NCBI RefSeq assembly: GCF_002234535.1
Contig: NZ_CP022521.1
Span: 5,502,001-5,566,000 of the forward strand
Source: Actinoalloteichus hoggarensis
Lineage (GTDB): Bacteria > Actinomycetota > Actinomycetes > Mycobacteriales > Pseudonocardiaceae
Direction of reading: 5' to 3'
DNA length: 64,000 bases
Made by a program: the position numbers and the translations under genes. Shown one piece after another: positions 9,386 through 19,638 of this stretch (its first letter is position 1; the number at the start of each line of letters is the position of its first letter). The notes under the pieces are model-generated. The model was not told the origin of the DNA and made no database searches. It was given only the letters and a program-made list of their open reading frames with translations.

Positions 9386-9789
9386 GCATCGGTAGTACCC
9401 ACGCACGCGCCGGGACACACGCCCGGCCGGTCCGGTGCCCGCGTCGGTCTCCGGCCCACATCCGTCCGACCCCCGCCCGTCCGACCACACCGGTCCCGGC
9501 GGCGTCGGGCCCAGCAGGCGTCAGCCCGCGGGGGATCGGCCTGGAACGCCTCGGCACCGGCGGGATCGGTCGGGAAGGCGTCGATCCGGAGGGGCGTCGG
9601 CCGGACCGCGTCGCCCCCGACGTCCCCGGCCCCGCTGCCAGCCTGCCGCCGACGACTCGGTCGGGACGAATCAGGCCGGGCGTGGGCGAGCCCGGCGGGC
9701 CGGGCCGGGGTGGCGCCGCCGAGGCCGATCCCGGTCCCCGGCCGCCTGTCTTCCCCCGGGCGGGCCGTGGACGGCTCGTCACCGATCGA
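9386..9789. other. Intergenic, no convincing gene
   Basis: About 400 bp of very G+C-rich sequence between two leftward membrane-protein genes. Overlapping frames are all Arg/Pro/Gly-rich. It presumably holds the promoter of the 9089-9385 gene. No strong hairpin was seen. Confidence 0.4.
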
Positions 9790-10728
9790 TCAGTCGATCT
9801 CCCGGACGGGATCGACCTCGTCGTGCGCCGCGCCCGGCTGGTCCGGGACGGCCGATGTCGTCCCGGACCGGCCGTCGCGTCCGAGACTCTCCGCCGGGCC
9901 GCCCTGCCTCGGGATCACCGCAGGCACGCGGGTCACCGCGAGCCTCGGGGTGGGCGACTCGGGCGGCGGGCTCGGGGCGGGCGAGTCCGACACCGTCTCT
10001 CCGGTCCGCTCGACACTCGGGTGCGCCGGGGAGTCGGCCCGCACCGCAGGCGTCGCGGACTCCGGCCGGATCGGCGAGGGCACCTCCCCGACCAGCGTCG
10101 GCGGCCGAGTGAGATACGGACCGCACACCCGCATCGCCAACATCCCGAGGGCCAGCAGCGGGACGATCCCCGCCAGCGCGCTCGCCGTGGCACCGGCGCT
10201 CAGCACGTCTCGTGGCAGCAGCCGTGCCCGCCGGTCCACGGGAACCCGACGTCGGGGCAGCGAACACAGGTAGAGCAGGACGATGAACCCGACCAGACCG
10301 AGCACCGCCCGATAGACGGCTTCGTGATATCCGAGGCCCTCGGCGGCGAGCATCACCAGGAGCCAGCCTGCCAGGGCGGTGTACTGCGCACGCTCGGTGG
10401 TCGCCGCCCACAACAGGCCCGCGCCCCAGGCGCAGATCAGCAGGAGGGTGTGCCGTTGCGGGTCGGCGAGGAACTCGCCCGCCGACCGCAGCGCGTCGCG
10501 GATGTCGACGCCCACCGTCTCCAGTGCCCGGCCCGGCACGTCCAGCGGCGAGAGTCGGGACGCCGCGGGACCGATCTGGCCGAGTATCCAGGCGCCCGAC
10601 CACAACGAGATGATCACAGCCTGCACCCGCTGCCACCGGGGCCGATTCGCGGCGTGTCGCACGAGCAGCGTGAACTCCTGCCAACGCGGCAGCAACGCCG
10701 CGGCTCTCGACGGCCGAGAAGTGCGCAC
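9790..10728 (-). CDS. Multi-pass membrane protein of unknown function
   Basis: About 312 residues from GTG 10728 (caggggtgcgc context); the frame stays open to 10914, so the start is uncertain. There are five to six hydrophobic helices: VIISLWSGAWILGQIG, LLLICAWGAGLLWAA, ALAGWLLVMLAAEGLG, AVLGLVGFIVLLYLC and ALAGIVPLLALGMLAMRVC. A Pro/Ser-rich hydrophilic C-terminal tail of about 100 residues follows. I do not recognise the family. The tail carries repeated short acidic and Pro motifs, suggesting an unstructured region on one side of the membrane. Confidence 0.62.
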   Translation of the reverse strand: MRTSRPSRAAALLPRWQEFTLLVRHAANRPRWQRVQAVIISLWSGAWILGQIGPAASRLSPLDVPGRALETVGVDIRDALRSAGEFLADPQRHTLLLICAWGAGLLWAATTERAQYTALAGWLLVMLAAEGLGYHEAVYRAVLGLVGFIVLLYLCSLPRRRVPVDRRARLLPRDVLSAGATASALAGIVPLLALGMLAMRVCGPYLTRPPTLVGEVPSPIRPESATPAVRADSPAHPSVERTGETVSDSPAPSPPPESPTPRLAVTRVPAVIPRQGGPAESLGRDGRSGTTSAVPDQPGAAHDEVDPVREID

Positions 10729-11176
10729 CCCTGAGATGGTCCCGGCTTCGTTCCCGCACGGGAAGACCCGCCCCACAGACGGCGCAGGAAGCGCGACCCG
10801 CACCGAGAAATCAACACTCACAGTGATATTTGCCTGATGCGAACGAGTGGTTCGCCGTCCTCGAACGCTCCTGCCACCCAGCCGTGGTCCGGCCGCGACG
10901 CGCCGATTCTCCACGTTCGAGTGAGGGGCGCCGAGCAGCCGACGGGCAGGCGTAGCGTCGAGGACACCGCCGCCGCATTACCCCGTCCGAGCACGCGACC
11001 CTCGCGTTATCACTCGAGGTCTTCGCAGGTGCCGACAGTCTTTACCGTCATGCCCCGTCACCTCGATCACTCGATCGACATCGAGCCCGTCCCGAGCGCG
11101 ATGCGGACCCTCGTCGCGGCATGACGACACGATCCGGGCGACCGGACCCGACAGTCGCACGAGAAGGGAGCCGGTG
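10729..11176. other. Divergent intergenic region with AT-richer patch
   Basis: Between the leftward membrane protein and the rightward small gene at 11177. At 10806-10840 there is an unusually AT-rich stretch for this genome (aaatcaacactcacagtgatatttgcc), a likely promoter or operator zone for the leftward gene. A second AT-richer patch at 11000-11050 precedes the rightward gene. Confidence 0.4.
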
Positions 11177-11557
11177 GTGACTTCACCACTCTTCGTAGTC
11201 AAGGACGAGCTGTCCTCCCCGGTGTGTGTCAGTTACACCACCGGAGGGCGACCTGTGGTGGCGATCCGCCGGGGACAGGTGTTCTCCCCCGAGTTCGCCC
11301 AGACTCTCTCCGACGCGCTGAGTACCACGACGCCGAGCACCCCCACGCTCAGCACCCCTCCATCGAGCGCCGCGGCCGCGAGCACCACGCCGACGGGCAC
11401 GCCGACGCCGAGCACCCCCAGCCCGGCCGCGCGGCAGGTGCCGCCGGTCGTCCCACGCCAGACCGACAAGGAGCGCGCCATCGAGAGCGACATCCCGGCA
11501 CGATGGGCGCCCGTCACGACGCGGGCCGCGCTCCGGTCCACCCCGCTCTCCCGCTGA
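11177..11557 (+). CDS. Small hypothetical protein with Thr/Pro/Ser-rich middle
   Basis: 126 residues from GTG 11177, six bases after gggag; GTG 11174 is also possible. Residues 1 to about 47 form a compact module (VTSPLFVVKDELSSPVCVSY onward). About 48-90 is low-complexity Thr/Pro/Ser/Ala, and the C-terminus is short and basic. No signal peptide or membrane helix. I cannot assign a family. The start codon lies inside a tight palindrome GTGGTGA-CT-TCACCAC (11174-11189), which may be an operator or may limit ribosome access. Confidence 0.55.
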   Translation: MTSPLFVVKDELSSPVCVSYTTGGRPVVAIRRGQVFSPEFAQTLSDALSTTTPSTPTLSTPPSSAAAASTTPTGTPTPSTPSPAARQVPPVVPRQTDKERAIESDIPARWAPVTTRAALRSTPLSR

Positions 11558-11692
11558 TCGGCCATATACCTCAATCCGGCTCGCGCGCACGGCTGGACTC
11601 GCCAGCCGAATACAACCCGTTCGAGTGAACCCTTCGGCGCAGTGGCCCAGCTGGGTACTCCTGGCAGTGGAGTCGTCTGGAGGTGGCGAACA

Positions 11693-12733
11693 ATGACCAG
11701 CGGTATGCAGGACATCAAGAAGCTGCCAGGTCGCACCGTCTACGGTGCCGACGGCAGCAAGATCGGCAAGATCGCGCAGGTATGGCTGGACGGACCGTCC
11801 GGAGAGCCGTCCTGGATCTCCGTGCACACCGGCCTGTTCGGAGTACGCGAGAGCTTCGTCCCGGTCGCGGGCATGCGACACAACGACCAGGGCGACGTGG
11901 AGGTTCGCTACAACCGCGACCAGGTCCGCGAGGCTCCGCAGGTCGCCCCCGACCAGGGCGAACTCCCGATCGAGGAGGAGAGCAGGCTGTACGACTACTA
12001 CGGCCTGCCCAGCCAGCGGCAGAGCACCGAGAGCCTGAGCAGCGGAGGCCGACAGACCGCCGGGCCCGACACCGTACGGCCGAACGCGGCGGGAGCGGCC
12101 GGGATGGCGGGCGCCACGGGCGACGGACGGCAGGAGTCCCGCGATGCGGCGGCCGAGGCGCGAGCAGGCCAGCAGCGTGCCGCGAGCACCTATCCCGAGA
12201 TGCTGGCGGCCGAGGAGCGCGCCGCGGGTCGATCCGGTGCCCCGATGCCCACGCCTCGACGCGGCGCCACCACCGGCCGGGCGGAGTCGTCCACTACCGC
12301 CGGGCAGACCGATCGAGGCGAGGCCGTCACCCGCTGCGAGGAGCAGCTCAGCGTGCACGCGGAACAGGTGGAGGTCGGTCGCGCCTGGCTGCGCAAGTAC
12401 GTCGTCACCGAAGAAGTCGAGATCAAGGTGCCGCTCAAGCGCGAGCGCGTCCGGATGGAGACCGAGCCGATCACCGATGCCGATCGGGAGGCGGCCGCCG
12501 GGTCGGGCCTGCGCATCCACGAGGAGCGGCGCGAGGTCGTCCTCCATGAGGAGCGCCCCGTGATCGAGAGGCGAACGGTCCCGGTCGAACGCGTACGGCT
12601 CACCACCGAGACGACGACTGAGGAGCAGACCATCACCGAACGGGTCCGCAGGGAACGCTTCGAGTTCAACGACGGACGTGACGGGCGAGACGGGTCGGGC
12701 AGCCAGGGTGCCGACTCGGGCCGCCCGACCTGA
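11693..12733 (+). CDS. PRC-barrel and DUF2382 (YsnF/AvaK-like) protein
   Basis: 346 residues, ATG behind ggaggtggc. The N-terminal PRC-barrel domain (about 1-80: LPGRTVYGADGSKIGKIAQV) is followed by a Gln/Ala-rich linker. The C-terminal DUF2382 (about 220-340) has its repeating charged beta-strand pattern, for example EEQLSVHAEQVEVGRAWLRK and HEERPVIERRTVPVERV. Proteins of this architecture are generally linked to envelope or desiccation stress in actinobacteria and deinococci, with the mechanism unknown. It is monocistronic, with a gene-free 500 bp after it. Confidence 0.9.
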   Translation: MTSGMQDIKKLPGRTVYGADGSKIGKIAQVWLDGPSGEPSWISVHTGLFGVRESFVPVAGMRHNDQGDVEVRYNRDQVREAPQVAPDQGELPIEEESRLYDYYGLPSQRQSTESLSSGGRQTAGPDTVRPNAAGAAGMAGATGDGRQESRDAAAEARAGQQRAASTYPEMLAAEERAAGRSGAPMPTPRRGATTGRAESSTTAGQTDRGEAVTRCEEQLSVHAEQVEVGRAWLRKYVVTEEVEIKVPLKRERVRMETEPITDADREAAAGSGLRIHEERREVVLHEERPVIERRTVPVERVRLTTETTTEEQTITERVRRERFEFNDGRDGRDGSGSQGADSGRPT

Positions 12734-13237
12734 CTACCCCGTCGTCGCCGATCCGGACGCTGCCGGGACACGCTTCGCCGCCCGACTGGCCTCACCCCTC
12801 ACCAGGCCACTCGGGCGGCGTCGCACGTCGTCCGGCAGGCATGGCGGAGACCCTCGGGAGAGATCGGTCGCCGAAGAACGATCGACGGTCTCGATCCGCT
12901 GTCGGAACTGAGGACAGCGTGGCAGTCGAGCGGCGACCCGGGAAGCGTGCGAAGACTCAATCGGACTGAGGAGATCTACTCATCTCGGGCGGACTGCCCG
13001 GGGCAGGACCTGGATCGTCGGAAGCGAGCCCAGGGGCCGCGCCGGCGCAGAGGATAGCCGCGTCGGGACCGATCCGCATCGACACCGCCGCACACCGGGC
13101 GCGGACGAGGGCCCCTCCTCATCGGGAGGGGCCCTCGTCACGTCGCTCGCGTCGGCTCGGTCGAGGTCGCCCGCGTCCGGCGGGCGACGGGTTCGGCGGC
13201 AGGGTCGCGCACGAGGCGGGGTCGACCCCACCGAGGG
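12734..13237. other. Convergent intergenic region; no glnD
   Basis: Lies between the DUF2382 gene and the end of glnK. It contains the hairpin at 13104-13139 and no convincing gene. In many actinobacteria glnD, the P-II modifying enzyme, follows glnK directly. It is absent here. Confidence 0.6.
13104..13139. terminator. Strong hairpin terminator after glnK
   Basis: Perfect 15-bp inverted repeat (arms 13104-13118 and 13125-13139) with a 6-nt loop. It sits 99 bp past the glnK stop and at the end of the convergent DUF2382 gene, so it may serve both directions. There is no U-tract, as is common in actinomycetes. Confidence 0.8.
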
Positions 13238-14943
<1,706 letters not shown>

Positions 14944-15023
14944 CTCGCCTCCGTTCGTGCCGACGCTTCGGCCAAGGTTCGAACCGGGGCGTTTCGGCAT
15001 GTGTCCTCCGACGTTGCCCATAC

Positions 15024-15060
15024 GTGAAATACCTTCACGCTTGGTTACGGGAAGGTTTCC
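15024..15060 (-). promoter_or_regulatory. Candidate GlnR-type site and palindrome upstream of amtB
   Basis: On the amtB sense strand the half-sites GAAAC, GTAAC and TGAAG follow each other with 6-nt spacers (plus-strand 15056-15060, 15045-15049 and 15034-15038). This matches the spacing of actinomycete GlnR boxes (GTnAC-n6-GAAAC). It overlaps a perfect inverted repeat CGTGAA-n5-TTCACG at 15024-15040. A further GTTAC lies at 15119. Assignment to GlnR is inference. Confidence 0.5.
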
Positions 15061-15212
15061 GCCGCCTGGCGAACATCGACGTGACGGGGGGCGAGACGGA
15101 GCGAGCGGACCGGGCAAGGTTACGGAATGCTCACGGCTGAACGGGAAGTCCTTCTCTCTCTCGGCCGCGATCCCGCAAGGTCACGGCTCGACGGAGCCTC
15201 GTGCCGCAAGAC

Positions 15213-15246
15213 GAGGCGCGGCGCCCCCGTGGGGACACCGCGCCTC
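15213..15246 (-). terminator. Hairpin terminator after M15 peptidase gene
   Basis: Arms GAGGCGCGG (15213-15221) and CCGCGCCTC (15238-15246), with an additional inner CCCC/GGGG pairing. It lies 17 bp past the stop of the leftward peptidase gene and also isolates the amtB promoter downstream. Confidence 0.65.
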
Positions 15247-15262
15247 CTCATTCCGTGACGGC

Positions 15263-15994
15263 CTAGACGGCCCAGTACCAGGACCGAGAGCCGTAGGAGT
15301 ACTCCGCACGGCTGTCGACATGGGTGAACGTGTTGTAGCGGATGATCCCGGAGAAGCCCGAGCTCTGGCTGTAACCGATGGTCTGGCTCACCGAACGACC
15401 GCTGATGACGATGTCGGCCGCGATGCCGTACATGTGCTGGCTGTTGGACGCGCCGCCGACGGCCGCGTTGTGCGAGACGCTGCGGAAGCCGGAGTTGATC
15501 GTGATCGGCCGGTCACCCGACTTCTTGCGAACAGCCTCCAGCTTGTACATCAGCCTGCGGACGTTCTCTCGTACCGTGGAGGCGCCGACGCGCCCATTGT
15601 TGAATGCCGAACCATCCTTGGAGTGGAATTCCGAGAAGTTGAAGTGCCGGGTCGATCCGTCCGACGCCTCCAACCAGTTGAGTCGGGACTGCGTGGCCGG
15701 GCCGACCACGCCGTCGATGCCCAGTCCGTACGCTGCCTGGAAACGACGAACCGCGCCCTGAGTGGCGGGGCCGAAGTCACCGTCGATGGCCAGCGCGGTA
15801 CGTGAAGCGCTTGCGGCCGCGTACCCGGCCACCCGAATCTGTAGTTCGCGGACGTCGGCGCCGCTGTCGCCCTGTCGAAGAGTCCTCGTCCAGTTGTAGG
15901 CGTGCGCCTCTGGCGCACTCACGACACTCACGGTGCCCATGGTCATCACCAGCGCGGCGAGCAGGACGCTCATTCGTACGAGCAGTCTCAGCAT
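15263..15994 (-). CDS. Secreted peptidoglycan-binding M15-family peptidase
   Basis: 243 residues, ATG behind gaaggaga. The signal peptide occupies residues 1 to about 33 (cleavage near APEAHA). A PG_binding_1 domain follows (about 38-105: LRQGDSGADVRELQIRV, then IDGDFGPATQGAVRRFQ). The C-terminal domain is Peptidase_M15_3/VanY-like, with zinc ligands in NSQHMYGIAADI (HxxGxAxD) and FTHVDSR. It probably cleaves stem peptides or cross-links in the cell wall. Streptomyces albus G zinc D-Ala-D-Ala carboxypeptidase shares this domain order. It is a single gene with a terminator. Confidence 0.92.
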   Translation of the reverse strand: MLRLLVRMSVLLAALVMTMGTVSVVSAPEAHAYNWTRTLRQGDSGADVRELQIRVAGYAAASASRTALAIDGDFGPATQGAVRRFQAAYGLGIDGVVGPATQSRLNWLEASDGSTRHFNFSEFHSKDGSAFNNGRVGASTVRENVRRLMYKLEAVRKKSGDRPITINSGFRSVSHNAAVGGASNSQHMYGIAADIVISGRSVSQTIGYSQSSGFSGIIRYNTFTHVDSRAEYSYGSRSWYWAV

Positions 15995-16722
15995 CGTCGT
16001 TCTCCTTCCACCCAGTATCCGGCGGCGCAGGGGCCGTCCATTGCTCACCGTGCCGATTTCTCGGCGAAATAAACAGAGGGTAAGAGAAGAATTCACGTAC
16101 TCGGCGCCGGACTTCGGCTGGACGGATCAGCGATGCATCGGTGGACGGACCAGCCCACTGCGCCGGGCGGCCGCCGGTTCTACGACCGTTGGCTTCGGGA
16201 CGCACCGCCGAGTGGACGTCCGGACCGGTGCGCCGAGGAACGGCTCCGGGCGTCTCGGGCAGCCGAACGGTTCCCGCACGCTCGGCAGGCGCCGGCCGAA
16301 CGCGCCCACCCGGGGAGCGCGGGCCCCTGTGACGTGGCGGCCGCAGGGGCACGGACGCCGCGCCGTGCCCGCGGGCCTCGGCAGGTGTCGCCGCCCCGCT
16401 GAGAAGCCTACTTGGGACGGACACCCGACCGTCGCCGCAGGCGGCCGATCGACCGACTGAAGCACGGCGGGAGAAGGGGTTCGGCGGGACTGCGGCGCGG
16501 TGGGAATCGAGGCACAGCAGGGCCGGCATCCCGGCGCCGCACGTGAGTCATGCCAGCCCGCGTTCTGCCGTCCCCCGCGTCGACCACGGGCCGCCAGGGC
16601 CGACGAGCCGGCCGGTCGGGCCGCGCGCGACGCCCGGCTCGGCGGCCCGGCCCGGCAGTGCAGCCCGGCGGCCCGGTCGAGGGCACCCGGTCGAGCGCGG
16701 CGACCCAGCCGAGCAGGAGTGC
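15995..16722. other. Long intergenic region, no convincing gene
   Basis: About 730 bp between ftsY and the peptidase promoter. The 16020-16100 part is AT-richer (aataaacagagggtaagagaag) and probably holds the peptidase promoter. The rest is very G+C-rich, with Arg/Ala/Pro-rich frames that I take as chance. Confidence 0.45.
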
Positions 16723-18261
16723 CTAGCCGAGCAGCGCGTCGACGAAGGCGGCGGGCTCGAACGGCGCGAGGTCATCCGGGCCTTCGCCGAGGCCGACGAG
16801 CTTGACCGGAACGCCCAGCTCCCGCTGCACCTGGAAGACGATCCCGCCCTTCGCCGTGCCGTCGAGCTTGGTGAGGACGATGCCGGTCACGTCGACGACC
16901 TCGGCGAAGACCCTCGCCTGGGTGAGCCCGTTCTGTCCGGTCGTCGCGTCCAGGACGAGCAGCACCTCGTCCACCTCGGACTGCTTCTCGACGACCCGCT
17001 TGACCTTGCCCAGCTCGTCCATCAGGCCGGACTTGGTGTGGAGTCTGCCCGCGGTGTCCACCAGGACCGCGTCCGCGCCCGCGGTGGTGCCCTGCCGGAC
17101 CGCGTCGAATGCGACGCTGGCCGGGTCGGCGCCCTCGCGGCCCCGTACCACCTGCGCGCCGACTCTGGTGCCCCAGGTGGCGAGCTGATCGGCGGCGGCG
17201 GCTCGGAAGGTGTCGGCCGCGCCGAGCACCACCTGTCTGCCGTCGGCGACCAGCACCCTGGCGAGCTTGCCGGTGGTGGTGGTCTTGCCGGTGCCGTTGA
17301 CGCCCACCACGAGCAGGACCGCGGGCCTCCCGCTGTGCGGCAGCGCCTGGACGGAACGCTCCATCTCCGGCCGGAGCGATTCGATCAACACCTCGGCCAG
17401 CAGCTCCCTGACCTGCGCGGCCGTCCGCACCCCTCGCGAGGCGATGCGTTCACGGAGCTTGCCGACGATCTCGGTGGTCGTCACGGCGCCGAGGTCGGCG
17501 AGGAGCAGGGTGTCCTCGACCTCGGTCCAGGAGTCCTCGTCGAGGTCGCCCGCACCGAGCAGGCCGAGCAGACCCTGCCCCAGGGCCGAGCGGCTGCGCG
17601 CCAGCCTGCCGCGCAGCCGTTCGAGGCGCCCTTCGGTCGGTGCGATCTCCTCGATCTCGGCGGTGGCAGGCGGTGCCTGCGTGGCCTCCGGGGGCGCGGT
17701 CTGTGCGGGAACGGGAGCCGTCGGCGGCTCGGCGGGCTGCGCGGGCACCGGAGTGGTGGGCGGCTCGGCGGGCTGCGCGGGCACCGGGGTCGTCGGCGGC
17801 TCGACGCGGACGTCGGGATCGGCGGTCTGTGTGTCGGCATCGGACGTACGGCCCGTCTGCTCGACGGCGGGGGCCTCGGGCGCTGCCGCGGTCTCCGTCG
17901 AAGCCCCGGTGTCCGCAGGGGTCGCCGTGTCCGCAGGGGTCGCCGTGTCCGCCGCCGGCGGCAGGGTCACGTCGACGATGCCGCGCCGCCGGGAGTCCCT
18001 CGGCACCGCCGCGTCGTCGCCCACCCCGGGTTGGCCGTCGACCTCGGTGCGCTCGGCCGCGGTGCGCGCGGACAGACTGATCCCGCCGCCCGCCTGATAA
18101 CCGCCGCCCCTCGGGCCTCGGGTCACCTCGTCCGCGGGGGCGCCCGACTCGCTCTCGCTCAGCCGGATGCGTCGGCGGCGGACGAGCGCCACCCCCGTGA
18201 TCAGCGCGGCGGCGAGCACGACGAGAGCGATGACGAGAACCCAGATCAACGTGGTCGGCAC
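16723..18261 (-). CDS. ftsY: Signal recognition particle receptor
   Basis: 512 residues; docks SRP-ribosome complexes to the membrane for co-translational insertion. It has an N-terminal membrane anchor (about 4-27), a long acidic Pro-rich A domain with three tandem copies of a 12-residue PTTPVPAQPAEP-type unit, then the NG domain. GTPase motifs are GVNGTGKTTTTGKLA (about 320), DTAGRLHTK and TKLDGTAKGG. An N-terminal anchor is typical of actinobacterial FtsY. In related genomes smc usually sits directly upstream; here a six-gene block intervenes. Confidence 0.96.
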   Translation of the reverse strand: MPTTLIWVLVIALVVLAAALITGVALVRRRRIRLSESESGAPADEVTRGPRGGGYQAGGGISLSARTAAERTEVDGQPGVGDDAAVPRDSRRRGIVDVTLPPAADTATPADTATPADTGASTETAAAPEAPAVEQTGRTSDADTQTADPDVRVEPPTTPVPAQPAEPPTTPVPAQPAEPPTAPVPAQTAPPEATQAPPATAEIEEIAPTEGRLERLRGRLARSRSALGQGLLGLLGAGDLDEDSWTEVEDTLLLADLGAVTTTEIVGKLRERIASRGVRTAAQVRELLAEVLIESLRPEMERSVQALPHSGRPAVLLVVGVNGTGKTTTTGKLARVLVADGRQVVLGAADTFRAAAADQLATWGTRVGAQVVRGREGADPASVAFDAVRQGTTAGADAVLVDTAGRLHTKSGLMDELGKVKRVVEKQSEVDEVLLVLDATTGQNGLTQARVFAEVVDVTGIVLTKLDGTAKGGIVFQVQRELGVPVKLVGLGEGPDDLAPFEPAAFVDALLG

Positions 18262-18378
18262 GCGGTCATCCTCCCACCCGCCACGGCCTCGGGCGGGAAC
18301 CGGCCTGGGCCGGTGTCGCGCCGCCGAACCGACTCACAGCTCTTGCGCAACACGCCGATGTGCTCTAGACCACAGCAG

Positions 18379-19626
18379 ATGGATCGTTGTCGGGTCGTCG
18401 GTCTCAGTTCGGGCACGTCGATGGACGCCGTCGACGTGGTCGTCGCCGACCTCGCCCTGGAAGGCGAGACGGTGTCGTTGCGTCCGGCGGGCGGTCTGGG
18501 CGTGCCCTATCCGGCCGAGTTGCGCCGCGCCCTGGGGGCCGTGGTCGAGGAGGGCGACTGCTCGGCCCGACTGCTCTGCATGCTCGACACCCGGGTCGGA
18601 CAGGTCTTCGCCGAGGCGGCGCTGCGGGCCATCGACGAGTACGGCGGCGGCCGGGCCGATCTCGTCGCCTCGCTCGGGCAGACGATCTACCACTGGATCG
18701 AGCCGGGATCGGCGGGAGCCGCGGATCGATGCCTGGGAACGCTTCAGCTCGGGTCGCCCGCCTGGATAGCCGAGGCGGTCGGTCTTCCCGTCGTCGCCGA
18801 CCTCCGCACGAGAGACGTCGCCGCGGGAGGCCACGGCGCCCCGCTCGCCGGGCTCTTCGACCGGTACTGGATCGCGGGCCTCGTCGGTGACCGGCTCACC
18901 GATGACACGCCGATCGGTGTGCTGAACCTCGGCGGCATCGCGAATCTGACCGTGGCCGACGGCGCGGCGACCATCGCCTACGACGTCGGTCCGGCCAACG
19001 CCCTGCTCGACGCCGCCTGCGCCGACCTCGATCCGGCGGGTCCCGGCTACGACGTGGACGGCGGGCTCGCCGCGCGAGGACGTCCCGATCCCGGTCTGCT
19101 CGGCGAACTGCTCGCCGACCCCTACTACGCCGCCGCCCCGCCCAAGTCGACGGGCAAGGAGCACTTCAACGGCGCCTACCTGCGCGCCCGACAGTCGGCC
19201 CACCCGGCCGTCACCCCGGCGGACCTGCTGGCCACGCTGGTGGAACTGACCTCGGCGACGATCGGCGACGCCGTCCGAAGGCACGGGCTGTCCCGTGTCG
19301 TCGTCTCCGGCGGCGGTGCGCGGAATCCGACGCTGCTTCGAGCGCTGCGTGCTCGGCTCTCACCCGCCCGGTTGATCCTCAGCGATTCGCTGGGGATGCC
19401 CGGCGATGACAAGGAGGCCTATCTCACCGCGCTGCTCGGCTTCCTGACCTGGCACGGGCTCCCCGGCAACCTGCCGTCGGCCACCGGTGCCGTCGGGCCG
19501 AGGGTGCTCGGCTCGATCACTCCGGGAGCCGGCCCGCCGCGGCTGCCCGCACCCGGCGCCGAGCCCGTTCGCGCTCTGCGCATCGATCACGCCAGACCCG
19601 ACCCCGGCCCGCACGCCGCGTACTGA
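18379..19626 (+). CDS. anmK: Anhydro-N-acetylmuramic acid kinase
   Basis: 415 residues. Phosphorylates and opens 1,6-anhydro-MurNAc released by lytic transglycosylases, feeding it back to MurNAc-6-P. Signature motifs: GLSSGTSMDAVDVV at residue 8, then VADLRTRDVAAGGHGAPL, LNLGGIANLT, YDVGPANALLDA and VVSGGGARNP. The ATG at 18379 has no clear ribosome site. It is followed after 12 bp by a sodium:solute symporter, suggesting shared transcription. No murQ is visible in the window. Confidence 0.94.
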   Translation: MDRCRVVGLSSGTSMDAVDVVVADLALEGETVSLRPAGGLGVPYPAELRRALGAVVEEGDCSARLLCMLDTRVGQVFAEAALRAIDEYGGGRADLVASLGQTIYHWIEPGSAGAADRCLGTLQLGSPAWIAEAVGLPVVADLRTRDVAAGGHGAPLAGLFDRYWIAGLVGDRLTDDTPIGVLNLGGIANLTVADGAATIAYDVGPANALLDAACADLDPAGPGYDVDGGLAARGRPDPGLLGELLADPYYAAAPPKSTGKEHFNGAYLRARQSAHPAVTPADLLATLVELTSATIGDAVRRHGLSRVVVSGGGARNPTLLRALRARLSPARLILSDSLGMPGDDKEAYLTALLGFLTWHGLPGNLPSATGAVGPRVLGSITPGAGPPRLPAPGAEPVRALRIDHARPDPGPHAAY

Positions 19627-19638
19627 CCAGGAGACGTC

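Noticed and set aside
12734-13237. Possible remnant of glnD after glnK
   Set aside because: No frame shows nucleotidyltransferase or HD-domain motifs.
15995-16722. Small open frames in the ftsY-peptidase gap
   Set aside because: Arg/Pro-rich with overlapping frames on both strands, no ribosome site, no recognisable motif.
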